NCBI GenBank assembly: GCA_963818985.1 | Contig: CAWFUJ010000008.1 | Span: 62,001 to 126,000, forward strand | Source of the DNA: JAFEDN01 sp963818985 | Lineage (GTDB): Bacteria; Pseudomonadota; Gammaproteobacteria; Coxiellales; Coxiellaceae | DNA length: 64,000 bases | Direction of reading: 5' to 3' | Shown here: piece by piece, positions 1-7,833 of the stretch | How the letters are laid out: each line of letters begins with the position of its first letter | Numbering within the stretch: the first letter of the stretch is position 1 | Translations under genes and position numbers: made by a program | Notes under the pieces: generated by a model | The model's database searches: none | What the model was told of the DNA's origin: nothing | The model's input: only the letters and a program-made list of their open reading frames with translations

Positions 1-1355
1 TCGATGTAAAAGGTAAGGATGTCACTCTTTATTATGTAAAAAATGATCAATTACAGCCATTGAAGATTGAAATAGATAAGCAATCTGAGCAAAGTTTTAT
101 TCAGCATGGTATTAAAGATTTTAGCCTGTTAATAAAAAATTTAGCACGGCAAGATAAAGCTCTTGAAAATGATTCTCCATCGTTAAAAATTAAAACAATG
201 GTTGGAGCGAAAGCAGGCGATCCAATCTATTTGGTGAATCAAATTCCAACTGATATTGGGGTAAAATATAATAATTCTTTTTTTATTGTGAGAGATAGTT
301 CAAAAGAATCCAATTCCGACCAGGGGCTTCAAATGTTTCTGGTAAAAGATGGAACATTAGTCAAACAGGCTATTAAAAATCCTTTACAATTTAATGAGCT
401 ATTACTTGAGGTACAAGCCACTAAAAAAAATATTCAAGATAAAAAGCCTTCTCTTTACAAATTAATGCAAACATTAGTTTCCAAAAACCCAGGTCATGAA
501 CGCTATTTTAGACTTGATATTCCCAAAAAACCGATTGAAATTAAAACCCATGAAGAGATGTCTCCTCATGTGAGGGGCATGTCTGGTGAAGAAGCAAAGC
601 AACAAGGGAAATGGTATTTTCGTCAACAGGTAAAGAAGAGCTTTGATAAAGTTTTACCAGAACTTAAAAACCTTGGTATTTTTAACGCTGTCAGGGTGAA
701 AAGTCCGGAGGCTGTTAAAGATTTGTTTAAAAACAATCCATTGCTGGATGTGAACGCAAGAAATAGCCAAGGCTGGACCCCGCTTTTAATCGCTATCGTA
801 GAGGGTAATGCGGAGATGGTTAAAATGTTAATCTCGCTTGGCGCGAACGTTAATCAAGCCCTGAATTTTGGGTCTACGCCACTGATGCTAGCAGCAGAGA
901 AAGGGTTTCCAGACATTGTAAAAATATTACTCTCGGCAAATGCCAACGTTCATGCTACTAATAAATCTAATAAAAGTGCCTTAGATCTTGCGGAAATTCA
1001 CAATCATGTGGAGATTCACCATATAATTAATCTTGTGGTTTCAGGTAAGGAAAAACAACCCTCAAAACAAGCTGATCAAGATATCAAACCTTCGGCAGAA
1101 TCTTCTTCGATGCTTGGATATTTAGGAAATATGGGGTATTCAGTACTTAAAACTGCGGGTAGTGTACTTGCGGGCACTTTATACACCGAAAAAGATGTTC
1201 AGGATAAGACAAATATTAAACAACTCAGTGACGATCATCAAGTGCTTGGCAAACACTCGGAAAATAGTCAAACCTTATTATCTGCCGGTTCCGCTATTCG
1301 CAAACGAACCAATAATCCAACTGGTGGAGAGCCAGCGATCATTTTAAAAAAATAA
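1..1355 (+). CDS. Ankyrin-repeat protein, 5' end outside the window
   Basis: The frame is open back to base 3, so the true start lies upstream; a TTG at 60 is only an internal codon. From about base 220 to 515 there is a beta-rich segment (IYLV, FFIVRD, MFLVKDG, then NPGHERYFRL) that recurs in the protein at 6214-7833. A partial earlier copy (VTLYYVKND) sits at the window edge. From about base 735 to 1040 there are roughly three ankyrin repeats (GWTPLLIAIVEGN, STPLMLAAEKG, KSALDLAEIHN). The tail is low-complexity and ends in Lys-Lys. Ankyrin proteins in Legionella and Coxiella relatives are often secreted effectors that bind host proteins. That role is inferred here, and no secretion signal was shown. 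Confidence 0.85.
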   Translation, partial: DVKGKDVTLYYVKNDQLQPLKIEIDKQSEQSFIQHGIKDFSLLIKNLARQDKALENDSPSLKIKTMVGAKAGDPIYLVNQIPTDIGVKYNNSFFIVRDSSKESNSDQGLQMFLVKDGTLVKQAIKNPLQFNELLLEVQATKKNIQDKKPSLYKLMQTLVSKNPGHERYFRLDIPKKPIEIKTHEEMSPHVRGMSGEEAKQQGKWYFRQQVKKSFDKVLPELKNLGIFNAVRVKSPEAVKDLFKNNPLLDVNARNSQGWTPLLIAIVEGNAEMVKMLISLGANVNQALNFGSTPLMLAAEKGFPDIVKILLSANANVHATNKSNKSALDLAEIHNHVEIHHIINLVVSGKEKQPSKQADQDIKPSAESSSMLGYLGNMGYSVLKTAGSVLAGTLYTEKDVQDKTNIKQLSDDHQVLGKHSENSQTLLSAGSAIRKRTNNPTGGEPAIILKK

Positions 1356-1373
1356 GCAAGTAATTCAATTCTA

Positions 1374-1442
1374 TGTCATCCCGGATTGTAAGAACCGCTA
1401 AGCTCACAAGCTCGCTAAGCGGCACTAAATTCCGGGATGACA
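1374..1442. repeat. Palindromic intergenic repeat, GTCATCCCG family
   Basis: A perfect 12-bp inverted repeat (TGTCATCCCGGA, 1374-1385, and its complement, 1431-1442) encloses a second imperfect palindrome with CCGCT/AGCGG arms. It sits between the convergent ankyrin and bcp genes, so it could also act as a terminator for either strand, but no T-run follows the stem. Related palindromes lie at 41928 and 48307. Confidence 0.7.
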
Positions 1443-1909
1443 GTGCTTTTTAAAGAATCAAGTACTTCAGCAACATGTCCTTCGACTGTCACCTTGCGCC
1501 ATTCTTGACGCAGAATGCCTTGAGGGTCGATCAAAAATGTACTGCGCTCTATGCCGCGTGCCGGTTTGCCATACATCACTTTAGGTTTGATCACTTCAAA
1601 CAATTGGCATAATTTTTCATCTTTATCACTGATTAAATGAAAAGGTAATTTTAATTGGTCAATAAATTTTTTATGGCTTTTTAAGCTATCTCTCGAGATA
1701 CCGTAGATTATTGCTCCATGCTTTTGAAATTCATTATAATTATTTCTGAAATCTTCGGATTCGCGAGTGCATCCTGAGGTATGGTCTTTTGGATAAAAAT
1801 AAAGAATAAGGAAATGGCCCTGACAATCTGTTAATTGATATCGATCACCATCCGTAGCGTCATATTTAAAATTAGGAACCGGTTTGCCAATACTGATATT
1901 CGCCATCAT
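1415..1909 (-). CDS. bcp: Thioredoxin-dependent thiol peroxidase (Bcp / peroxiredoxin Q)
   Basis: A peroxiredoxin of the BCP/PrxQ subfamily, which reduces hydrogen peroxide and organic hydroperoxides using thioredoxin. The peroxidatic Cys lies in the expected context (DHTSGCTRES) and the fold motifs LILYFYPKD and STFLIDPQG are present. About 164 residues is a normal length. The start is read as one of two consecutive ATG codons (1909 or 1906) behind an AAAGG ribosome-binding site; a GTG just upstream is less likely. The gene is divergent from dapA with 68 bp between them. The usual resolving-Cys pattern is partly visible (CTRESED follows the peroxidatic Cys directly), so a one-Cys mechanism is possible. 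Confidence 0.93.
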   Translation of the reverse strand: MMANISIGKPVPNFKYDATDGDRYQLTDCQGHFLILYFYPKDHTSGCTRESEDFRNNYNEFQKHGAIIYGISRDSLKSHKKFIDQLKLPFHLISDKDEKLCQLFEVIKPKVMYGKPARGIERSTFLIDPQGILRQEWRKVTVEGHVAEVLDSLKSTVIPEFSAA

Positions 1910-1977
1910 CACACCTTTATTGTTGCAAGATCACCCAAGACTAGCATAAAATTCAAGTTTGTCTAAGAGGGCTTTGT

Positions 1978-2856
1978 ATGTTTCACGGCAGTATCGTTGC
2001 TTTAGTTACCCCCATGCATGCGGATGGCTCAATTGATTATGGGGCGGTAGAAGAATTAATTGAATGGCACATCGCTAGCGAAACAGATGGTTTAGTAATT
2101 TTAGGATCCACTGGCGAAGCTGCGACAATTAAGATGAACGAGCGAAGTGAATTAATACAACGTGTTATCAATCAAGTTCATGATCGCCTGCCGGTGATCG
2201 TCGGCACAGGTAGCAATTGCACGGCACACACCATCGAATTAACCCAACATGCGATGGAAATAGGCGCTGATGCAGCCTTAATAGTGACTCCTTATTACAA
2301 TAAGCCCACCCAAGAAGGTTTGTTTCAACATTTTTCAATGGTGGCAAAAAAAGTTCCTATACCGCAAATTGTCTATAACGTTCCATCCAGGACTGGATGC
2401 GATATGTTGCCAGAGACGATATTGCGTTTATGTCAATATGCAAATATTGTTGGGGTTAAAGAAGCAACCGGCGATTTAAACAGGGTGGCTAAATTACTGG
2501 ATTCAGAATTAGATTTATTTAGCGGAGATGATGCGACATTCAGCGCCTTCATCTTAGCTGGTGGAAAAGGTGTTATTTCAGTCGCGGCTAACGTTGTGCC
2601 AAATCAGATCCATCAAATTTGCATCAAAGCTTTAGAAAAGGATCAACAAGGTCTAGAGCAAGTTGAAAGTCCTTGCCAAAAGCTTTATAAAGCATTATTT
2701 TGTGAGTCCAATCCAATTCCAGTCAAATGGGCTTTAGCAAAAATGGGTCGGATAGAGCAGGGTATTCGATTGCCACTGACTCCTTTAAGTGAAAAGTTCC
2801 ACAACGAAGTACGTGATGCGCTGCAGCAAGCTGGATGTTTAAAAGTAGGAATTTAA
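1978..2856 (+). CDS. dapA: 4-hydroxy-tetrahydrodipicolinate synthase
   Basis: Catalyses condensation of pyruvate with aspartate semialdehyde, the first committed step of the diaminopimelate/lysine pathway for peptidoglycan. The 292-residue length is standard. Diagnostic motifs are GSTGEAAT near the N-terminus, YYNKPTQEG, the catalytic Tyr in YNVPSRTG, and the Schiff-base Lys in VGVKEATGD. An AGAGGG ribosome-binding site precedes the ATG. It is the first gene of a dapA-lipoprotein-purC operon in the same order as E. coli dapA-bamC-purC. Confidence 0.96.
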   Translation: MFHGSIVALVTPMHADGSIDYGAVEELIEWHIASETDGLVILGSTGEAATIKMNERSELIQRVINQVHDRLPVIVGTGSNCTAHTIELTQHAMEIGADAALIVTPYYNKPTQEGLFQHFSMVAKKVPIPQIVYNVPSRTGCDMLPETILRLCQYANIVGVKEATGDLNRVAKLLDSELDLFSGDDATFSAFILAGGKGVISVAANVVPNQIHQICIKALEKDQQGLEQVESPCQKLYKALFCESNPIPVKWALAKMGRIEQGIRLPLTPLSEKFHNEVRDALQQAGCLKVGI

Positions 2857-2859
2857 GTG

Positions 2860-3099
2860 ATGGTTTATATAAAATGGCTACTGGTGTTTATGCTTCTTGT
2901 TGTTGCCGGTTGTTCCGGAAGCAACACCCAAAGGTCGTCTAAATTCATCGCCTATGCAAACACTATTCCGCCCATTGTTGTGCCGCCGGGTATTAAAAAT
3001 CCTACCGATGAAAGCTATTATCCGGTACCGCCTGTGCAATATAAAGCGCCTTTTGGAACTGTTCCGCCACTCACTCCGCCGGGTAGCCAGGTAAAATGA
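2860..3099 (+). CDS. Short lipoprotein in the bamC position (minimal BamC-like)
   Basis: A 79-residue protein with a signal peptide (KWLLVFMLLVV) and a lipobox ending VAGC, so it should be lipidated and outer-membrane anchored. The mature part is unstructured and Pro-rich (PPIVVPPG, YYPVPPVQY). It occupies the slot held by bamC between dapA and purC in E. coli. The BamC N-terminal segment is an extended lipid-anchored peptide that lies on BamD, and this protein resembles only that segment. Both helix-grip domains are absent. I chose ATG 2860; GTG 2857 is also possible. The stop overlaps the purC start by 4 bp. The BamC relationship is inferred from position and weak pattern. Confidence 0.75.
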   Translation: MVYIKWLLVFMLLVVAGCSGSNTQRSSKFIAYANTIPPIVVPPGIKNPTDESYYPVPPVQYKAPFGTVPPLTPPGSQVK

Positions 3100-3833
3100 C
3101 TTTAAAAAAACAAAATTTATATTATTCAGGGAAAGTAAAAACTTTATATACCACTGAACAAGATTCTCTTTTGATTATGAAATTTCGTGATGATATTACC
3201 GCTTTTAACGGTATTAAACACGAGCAATTACTAGGCAAAGGTGCAATTAATAATCAAATCAACGCTTTTTTAATGTCTGCGCTAAACAAAGCTGGCATAC
3301 GTACTCATTTTGAATATTTAAATAGTGAAAACCAATCGGTGATAAAACGATTAAATATGATGCCGATAAAAGCTAATATCCATAATATTGCCGCTGGTCG
3401 ATTATGTCGGCATTTGGGTATCAATCTAGGAAAGAAATTGATGCCACCGCTTTATGAATTGTTTTTAAAAAGCGATGAGCTTCGCGACCCTTTAGTGAGC
3501 GATTATCATGCACTTAGCTTGGGTTGGGCTACACAAAATCAATTAGATCAAATGTCTGAACTCAGTTTTGCGGTGAATAAGATATTAAGTGAAATTTTTT
3601 CCGAGAGTGGTTTAATACTGGTCGATACAAAATTAGAATTCGGCTTGTTGGGTGAAAAAATTTATTTAGCTGATGAATTGAGTCCAGATACTTGTCGAAT
3701 TTGGGACGCGATCACCCATGAAACTTTGGATAAAGATCGTTTTCGTCAAGATTTGGGTGGAGTCATGACGGCTTACCAGCAAGTTGCCAAACGATTGAAT
3801 GTGTCAATTGGAGAGATACCGAAGCGGTCATAA
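3096..3833 (+). CDS. purC: SAICAR synthetase
   Basis: Phosphoribosylaminoimidazole-succinocarboxamide synthase: joins aspartate to CAIR with ATP in purine biosynthesis. Recognised by YYSGKVKTLY and the phosphate-contacting loop after it, the substrate loop in ADELSPDTCRIWD, and LVDTKLEFG. At 245 residues it is slightly longer than usual. The start overlaps the upstream lipoprotein stop (ATGA). The last seven residues (GEIPKRS) and the stop codon are encoded by the 5' part of the downstream tRNA-Ser gene, so the normal C-terminus probably ends near RLNVSI and the extension reflects overlap with the tRNA. Confidence 0.95.
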   Translation: MTLKKQNLYYSGKVKTLYTTEQDSLLIMKFRDDITAFNGIKHEQLLGKGAINNQINAFLMSALNKAGIRTHFEYLNSENQSVIKRLNMMPIKANIHNIAAGRLCRHLGINLGKKLMPPLYELFLKSDELRDPLVSDYHALSLGWATQNQLDQMSELSFAVNKILSEIFSESGLILVDTKLEFGLLGEKIYLADELSPDTCRIWDAITHETLDKDRFRQDLGGVMTAYQQVAKRLNVSIGEIPKRS

Positions 3834-3900
3834 CGGCACCGACTCGAAATCGGTTGGGGGCTTACGCCCCACGTGGGTTCGAATCCCACTCTCTCCGCCA
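3810..3900 (+). tRNA. tRNA-Ser (anticodon CGA)
   Basis: Folds as a class II tRNA: 7-bp acceptor stem (GGAGAGA/TCTCTCC), anticodon stem ACCGA/TCGGT around loop CTCGAAA with anticodon CGA at 3845-3847, long variable arm (GGGGCTTACGCCCC), T-arm containing GGTTCGAATCC, and an encoded CCA end. It reads UCG codons. The first 24 bases are also the last eight codons of purC including its stop. Its 3' end is the attachment site of the island that follows. Confidence 0.95.
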
Positions 3901-3903
3901 TTT
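3882..3903 (+). other. attL: 3' end of tRNA-Ser, left junction of genomic island
   Basis: These 22 bases (the last 19 of the tRNA, including CCA, plus TTT) recur exactly at 15089-15110. A duplicated tRNA 3' end with an integrase remnant just inside it is the classic footprint of site-specific integration by a tyrosine integrase. Confidence 0.85.
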
Positions 3904-4014
3904 CTCCTTCCCATAGGCTCCGAAATATTTCTGAAGCGCTGGTAATAACTAATTTTTTTTCGGTAATCTTATTCCATTGATGTCCATTACGTACTCCTAA
4001 AATCCGCGATAAAA

Positions 4015-4034
4015 TGGGGTATTATTGGGGGTAA
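4015..4034 (+). promoter_or_regulatory. Paired GGGGTA motifs, probable integrase arm-type sites (left)
   Basis: TGGGGTATTATTGGGGGTA lies about 110 bp inside attL and directly upstream of the integrase remnant. A matching pair sits near attR (15010-15030). Short G-rich direct repeats near attachment sites are typical arm-binding sites of P4-family integrases; the role here is inferred. Confidence 0.5.
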
Positions 4035-4063
4035 TTTTTACCTTTTAAAAAGAGGATACCGCC

Positions 4064-4507
4064 AATGGCGCTTACGGATACACAAGTTCGGAAAGTAAAA
4101 TCTCGAGAAAAACCGTTTAAAATGGCTGACGGTAAGGGGTTATTTTTGGTAGTTAACACCAATGGCTCTAAATTGTGGCGATTCAAGTACCGGTTTGGGA
4201 ATAAGAAAAATTGTTGTCCATAGGTATGTACCCTGAGGTCACTTTGGCTGATGCCAGAGCAAAACGAGATGAAGCCCGGCAACTACTGATTAACAATGTT
4301 GATCCCGGTATGGTGAAGCAGTTAAATAAACGTGGAAGGAAACTTGCACCTGAAAGCAGCTTTGAGGCGATTGCCCGTGAATGGCATATCAAATTTTGTT
4401 CTCAGTGGACTGATGATCAAAATGCCAGAATTCTGCAACGTTTAGAAAAGGATATTTTTCCGTGGCTGGGACAGCGTCCTATTGGTAAAATTGAAAGAAT
4501 GTGGTAG
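4064..4507 (+). pseudogene. P4-type tyrosine integrase, N-terminal remnant with frameshift
   Basis: Starts MALTDTQVRKVKSREKPFKM and continues DGKGLFLVV, WRFKYRFGNKK, the arm-DNA-binding (DUF4102) domain of P4-family integrases. One base is out of register in the A-rich stretch near 4205-4210; the reading then resumes as LLSIGMYPEVTLADAR. The frame ends at 4507 after the start of the core-binding domain (IFPWLGQRPIGKIE). The whole catalytic domain (R...HxxR...Y) is missing. It is therefore inactive. It points away from the tRNA, as P4-type integrases do, and marks the left edge of the island. Confidence 0.88.
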
Positions 4508-4540
4508 GTTTATTGTATATTTTTAAAAAGGACTTTAGTT

Positions 4541-6196
4541 ATGCCAGAAGTTATCAATAATACTGACTTTACAGTATGGATATCACATAAAAACGACAAT
4601 ATAAGGATCAAACCAAATGAAACTGGAAAAATAAAAAATTCAGGTGGTGCTAACATCAAAGTGGAATTTTATGATCCGCAAACTCAAGCTAGAGTAGAGT
4701 CTGCAAACATCACCAATTTAGATTTTTATAATAATACTACTCCAATCGTTATTTCAAATAGTTCTATAAAATATGATAAATTAAGTCTTAAGCCATACTC
4801 ATCTTGGGAGGGTTATCGAGCAGAACTATCTCCTGGCCTGTCGAGCGATGAGTATGAGCAGAAAATCAATCTCCCTATTTCTGCGCCGCCGCGTGTTCCA
4901 ACGCCTCTTGACGAACCACCTGCACCCAGAATGCCCACCTTTAGAACTTATTCAAAAAAAGAGGAGCATAACTGGCATGATGTGGTAAAAGAATTTAAAG
5001 TTGCCGATTTCTTTATTGAAGCGAATCAACTTTTCTCAGGAAAAAGACTATCAGAAGCATTAGACAAAATAAACCTGGCTATAATAGCGCATCATCATAT
5101 TTTTGTTGAAGACTCTCATGATAAATCTTTGTTATATATAAAAATATGTATCTTGGCTGAAATGGAAAGATTTGCTGAAATGCAAAAGTGTATTGGGTTA
5201 TATGAATCGGTAAATTGTAAAAGGTTTTACTTTTTGGAAGTACCAATATCTTCTGAAGCCATTCAAGCCAAGGGTATCAATCACGCCAAGATGAGAGAAT
5301 CGAAGGCTAAGGTAGCTCCGCTAATGGCCAAGACTGCAGAGGCACATCAACGAGGTGATTATAACCTCTGCCTTAAATATATAAACGACGCATTGTCACA
5401 TATAGTAGATGCAGATATATTATATTTTAAAATAGCTAACTTATATAAATTAGGTCGATACAGTGAAATTCCTTCGTGTATCGACTTATATAATGCGCAT
5501 AGTAAAAAAGACAATCCTGCACACGAAAAAGAAATTAAGGAGGTGCAAGAGCTAGTCGCGGTGAATGCCAACTTGGCCAAGATTTCTGACGCCTATGATA
5601 GCAAAGATTACATATTGGCTCTTGGGTACTGTGAACAAGGTTTGTCAGTATATGGAACTAATCCCCGCATATTGGGTATGAAAATATTTACCTTATATCA
5701 ATTAGAACGATATGAAGAACTCCTTGCATGCATTAAGCTTTATCGTCAAAACAGTGAAAAAGAATCTCCCGTACGCAGTCAAAACATCAGTAATATGGAG
5801 GAGGAAGTAAACAAAATTCTTTCAATGCGCTCTCTTTCGTTGACAGAAAAGAAAACAACACCAGCTGACTTTAGTCTATCAAGCCAGGATTCAAAGAGAA
5901 TGAAAACCACAAAGCAGGAGGGTGATGATAAAAGAATGGTGGAAAGTGATTCATTTCAAAATAGCTCAAGCAGCTCAAGTAGCAGTGGTAGCTTTACTTC
6001 AGCCCTTTCTGACAATAAATCAACTTACCATCGTCGGGGCTCTACCCAAACCAATGCTCTTCCTGAGGGATTTTATACTCATAGTATTATTAATTCTTTT
6101 GATAAACGAAGAGGCGTATCATCATTAGGCCAGTCTAATTTTACGCCAGAATATACTTTTACCGGCTATACTCCGAGTGGTAGAGGAAAAACATAG
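4541..6196 (+). CDS. TPR-like repeat protein with N-terminal beta domain, island operon gene 1
   Basis: A 551-residue protein with no recognised full-length family. Residues 1-110 look beta-rich (FTVWISHKNDNIRIKPNETG). Residues about 150-420 contain at least three helical repeats of TPR/SEL1-like type, each ending in a similar unit: LYIKICILAEMERFAEMQKC, LYFKIANLYKLGRYSEIPSC and ILGMKIFTLYQLERYEELLA. The C-terminus (about 430-551) is low-complexity and Ser-rich. The ATG has an AAAAAGGA ribosome-binding site 8 bases upstream. The next gene starts 17 bp after the stop. TPR proteins act as binding scaffolds, so a partner-binding role toward the next gene products is an inference. No signal peptide. 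Confidence 0.8.
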   Translation: MPEVINNTDFTVWISHKNDNIRIKPNETGKIKNSGGANIKVEFYDPQTQARVESANITNLDFYNNTTPIVISNSSIKYDKLSLKPYSSWEGYRAELSPGLSSDEYEQKINLPISAPPRVPTPLDEPPAPRMPTFRTYSKKEEHNWHDVVKEFKVADFFIEANQLFSGKRLSEALDKINLAIIAHHHIFVEDSHDKSLLYIKICILAEMERFAEMQKCIGLYESVNCKRFYFLEVPISSEAIQAKGINHAKMRESKAKVAPLMAKTAEAHQRGDYNLCLKYINDALSHIVDADILYFKIANLYKLGRYSEIPSCIDLYNAHSKKDNPAHEKEIKEVQELVAVNANLAKISDAYDSKDYILALGYCEQGLSVYGTNPRILGMKIFTLYQLERYEELLACIKLYRQNSEKESPVRSQNISNMEEEVNKILSMRSLSLTEKKTTPADFSLSSQDSKRMKTTKQEGDDKRMVESDSFQNSSSSSSSSGSFTSALSDNKSTYHRRGSTQTNALPEGFYTHSIINSFDKRRGVSSLGQSNFTPEYTFTGYTPSGRGKT

Positions 6197-6213
6197 TAGT
6201 TCACACATAATCT

Positions 6214-7833
6214 ATGCGACGTCAACGTTTTCCATTTGAAAAAGAAAGGCCAACCTATGTAGGCCCACCAATTCCAAGACTTCCATATTCAGAAGATCTT
6301 AGAGAAGGTGATCTAGCCCTTCAAAATAAGATGGCTGATAATATTTTACGATTAATCTTTTCTAAAGATCATCTATCTAGCGCCAGGGGAGTGCCAGAAG
6401 TGACTTCAAATATAAGTATTTCTAAGGAATCAATGGCAGCATTTGAAGAGGCTGCATTTAATAATGAAACCCTTAAAAGTAATTATAGTGGTCAACAAAA
6501 AAACCTCGAAAATTTTTTGAAAAGACGTTCAGGTAAGGAAATAATGGAACAGCTTCGGGAAAGATATTTATGCGTGCCGATTGATGAAGCAGAGTTAAGG
6601 AAAATTATAATAAATAAATTTGAGTCACGAAAAAGAATTAAAAAGGATTTGCATACTCAAACTGAATTTACTTGTGATACCGTGGCAGTGATGATATACA
6701 ATGGTATCTGTTATATCGCCGCAAATTACAAAAATCGAGAGAGGGAACAATTTGTTTACGGTTTGCAAGCAACTCATATTGAATTAATTCAAGCGGTCCT
6801 AGCCGAAAACAATCATGCATTTTATAAAACATTTGGTATCAGCAAGGTATTGATGATAACTCCGGTATGGGATATAGGTTTAAGTCAAGCAGAAAATAAT
6901 GCTAAAAATGCCGAGCCACATGCTGAGATGCAATGTGTTGCAGGGCTACTCAAAGGGAATGACGCCAAAAACATACAAGAAATGTATGAGAAAAATGGAT
7001 TAAATAAAAAAATAATTTTAGGTGTGAGTAAGTCTTGCTGCAAGAAATGCCGAAAAAAATTAAAAAAATGTTCTATTTCTATTCCAAGCAGATATGGAGA
7101 ACATGAGATATATTTGTTGACAAAGCTGCCTAACAAAGAAAATTTGAAAAATAAATATAAAAGAACTTACATTTTTATTAAAAAAGATTCTGAATCTCTT
7201 AAACTTTACTATGTTAATCAAAATGGCGAATTAAATCCACTCACTGTTCAGGAAGAAGAATTTAATCAAATTTTATTTCCAGGAGAAATTAATACATCGA
7301 AATCGATTTCAAAATCAAACCCTGCTTTAACCAAAGAATTATGGAATATCATAGAAAAAAACCCAGGGCATATTCAACTTAGAAAATCGAATGATGAACC
7401 TAAAAATTGGCAAGATCCTAGTGAAATAAAAGTGAAGTTTACAAACATTCTCGTTACTGGCAGACGGAACAGTTTTGAAATGTTTCCTGAACCAAAGTAT
7501 AAACTCTATTTGGTCTCAACATTTAATCGTGAAGAATGTGAAGAAATACAAGGAGACGCAGTCATTCTAACCAATAAAAATACAGCTTATTTTGTTTCTA
7601 ATTCAATTATTATGATGTTGGATGATAAGCCAATAGTGGTAAATAATATTAACGGACAAAACATAGGTTTACGACCGGATGGTTGTAAACCTCAACAATA
7701 CCTTGCTTCTCAAGAAAATATAAGCAAAATTGTTAAAGAATGCTTATCGAAGAGAATCCAGAAATTATCGGGTATGTCAGAAATCGGGTCTACCAATAAT
7801 TCATCTACTCTAACCCTTAATGCAAGCACATGA
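6214..7833 (+). CDS. Putative OTT_1508-like zinc deaminase, island operon gene 2
   Basis: A 539-residue protein. Residues about 160-290 carry the signature of the cytidine-deaminase superfamily: HAE at 236-238 (EPHAEMQCV) and CCKKC at 275-279 in the context ILGVSKSCCKKC. The GVSK-CC-x-x-C form resembles the OTT_1508-like group known from Orientia and fungi (recalled, not searched). The zinc ligands (H236, C276, C279) and the proton-shuttle Glu237 are all present, so it is probably active on a nucleoside or nucleic acid; the substrate is unknown. Residues about 295-390 and 425-485 hold two copies of the beta module also seen in the ankyrin protein at 1-1355 (IYLLTKLP...LYYVNQNGEL; YKLYLVSTF). 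There is no clear ribosome-binding site, so coupling to the upstream gene is likely. The stop overlaps the next start by 4 bp. Confidence 0.75.
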   Translation: MRRQRFPFEKERPTYVGPPIPRLPYSEDLREGDLALQNKMADNILRLIFSKDHLSSARGVPEVTSNISISKESMAAFEEAAFNNETLKSNYSGQQKNLENFLKRRSGKEIMEQLRERYLCVPIDEAELRKIIINKFESRKRIKKDLHTQTEFTCDTVAVMIYNGICYIAANYKNREREQFVYGLQATHIELIQAVLAENNHAFYKTFGISKVLMITPVWDIGLSQAENNAKNAEPHAEMQCVAGLLKGNDAKNIQEMYEKNGLNKKIILGVSKSCCKKCRKKLKKCSISIPSRYGEHEIYLLTKLPNKENLKNKYKRTYIFIKKDSESLKLYYVNQNGELNPLTVQEEEFNQILFPGEINTSKSISKSNPALTKELWNIIEKNPGHIQLRKSNDEPKNWQDPSEIKVKFTNILVTGRRNSFEMFPEPKYKLYLVSTFNREECEEIQGDAVILTNKNTAYFVSNSIIMMLDDKPIVVNNINGQNIGLRPDGCKPQQYLASQENISKIVKECLSKRIQKLSGMSEIGSTNNSSTLTLNAST

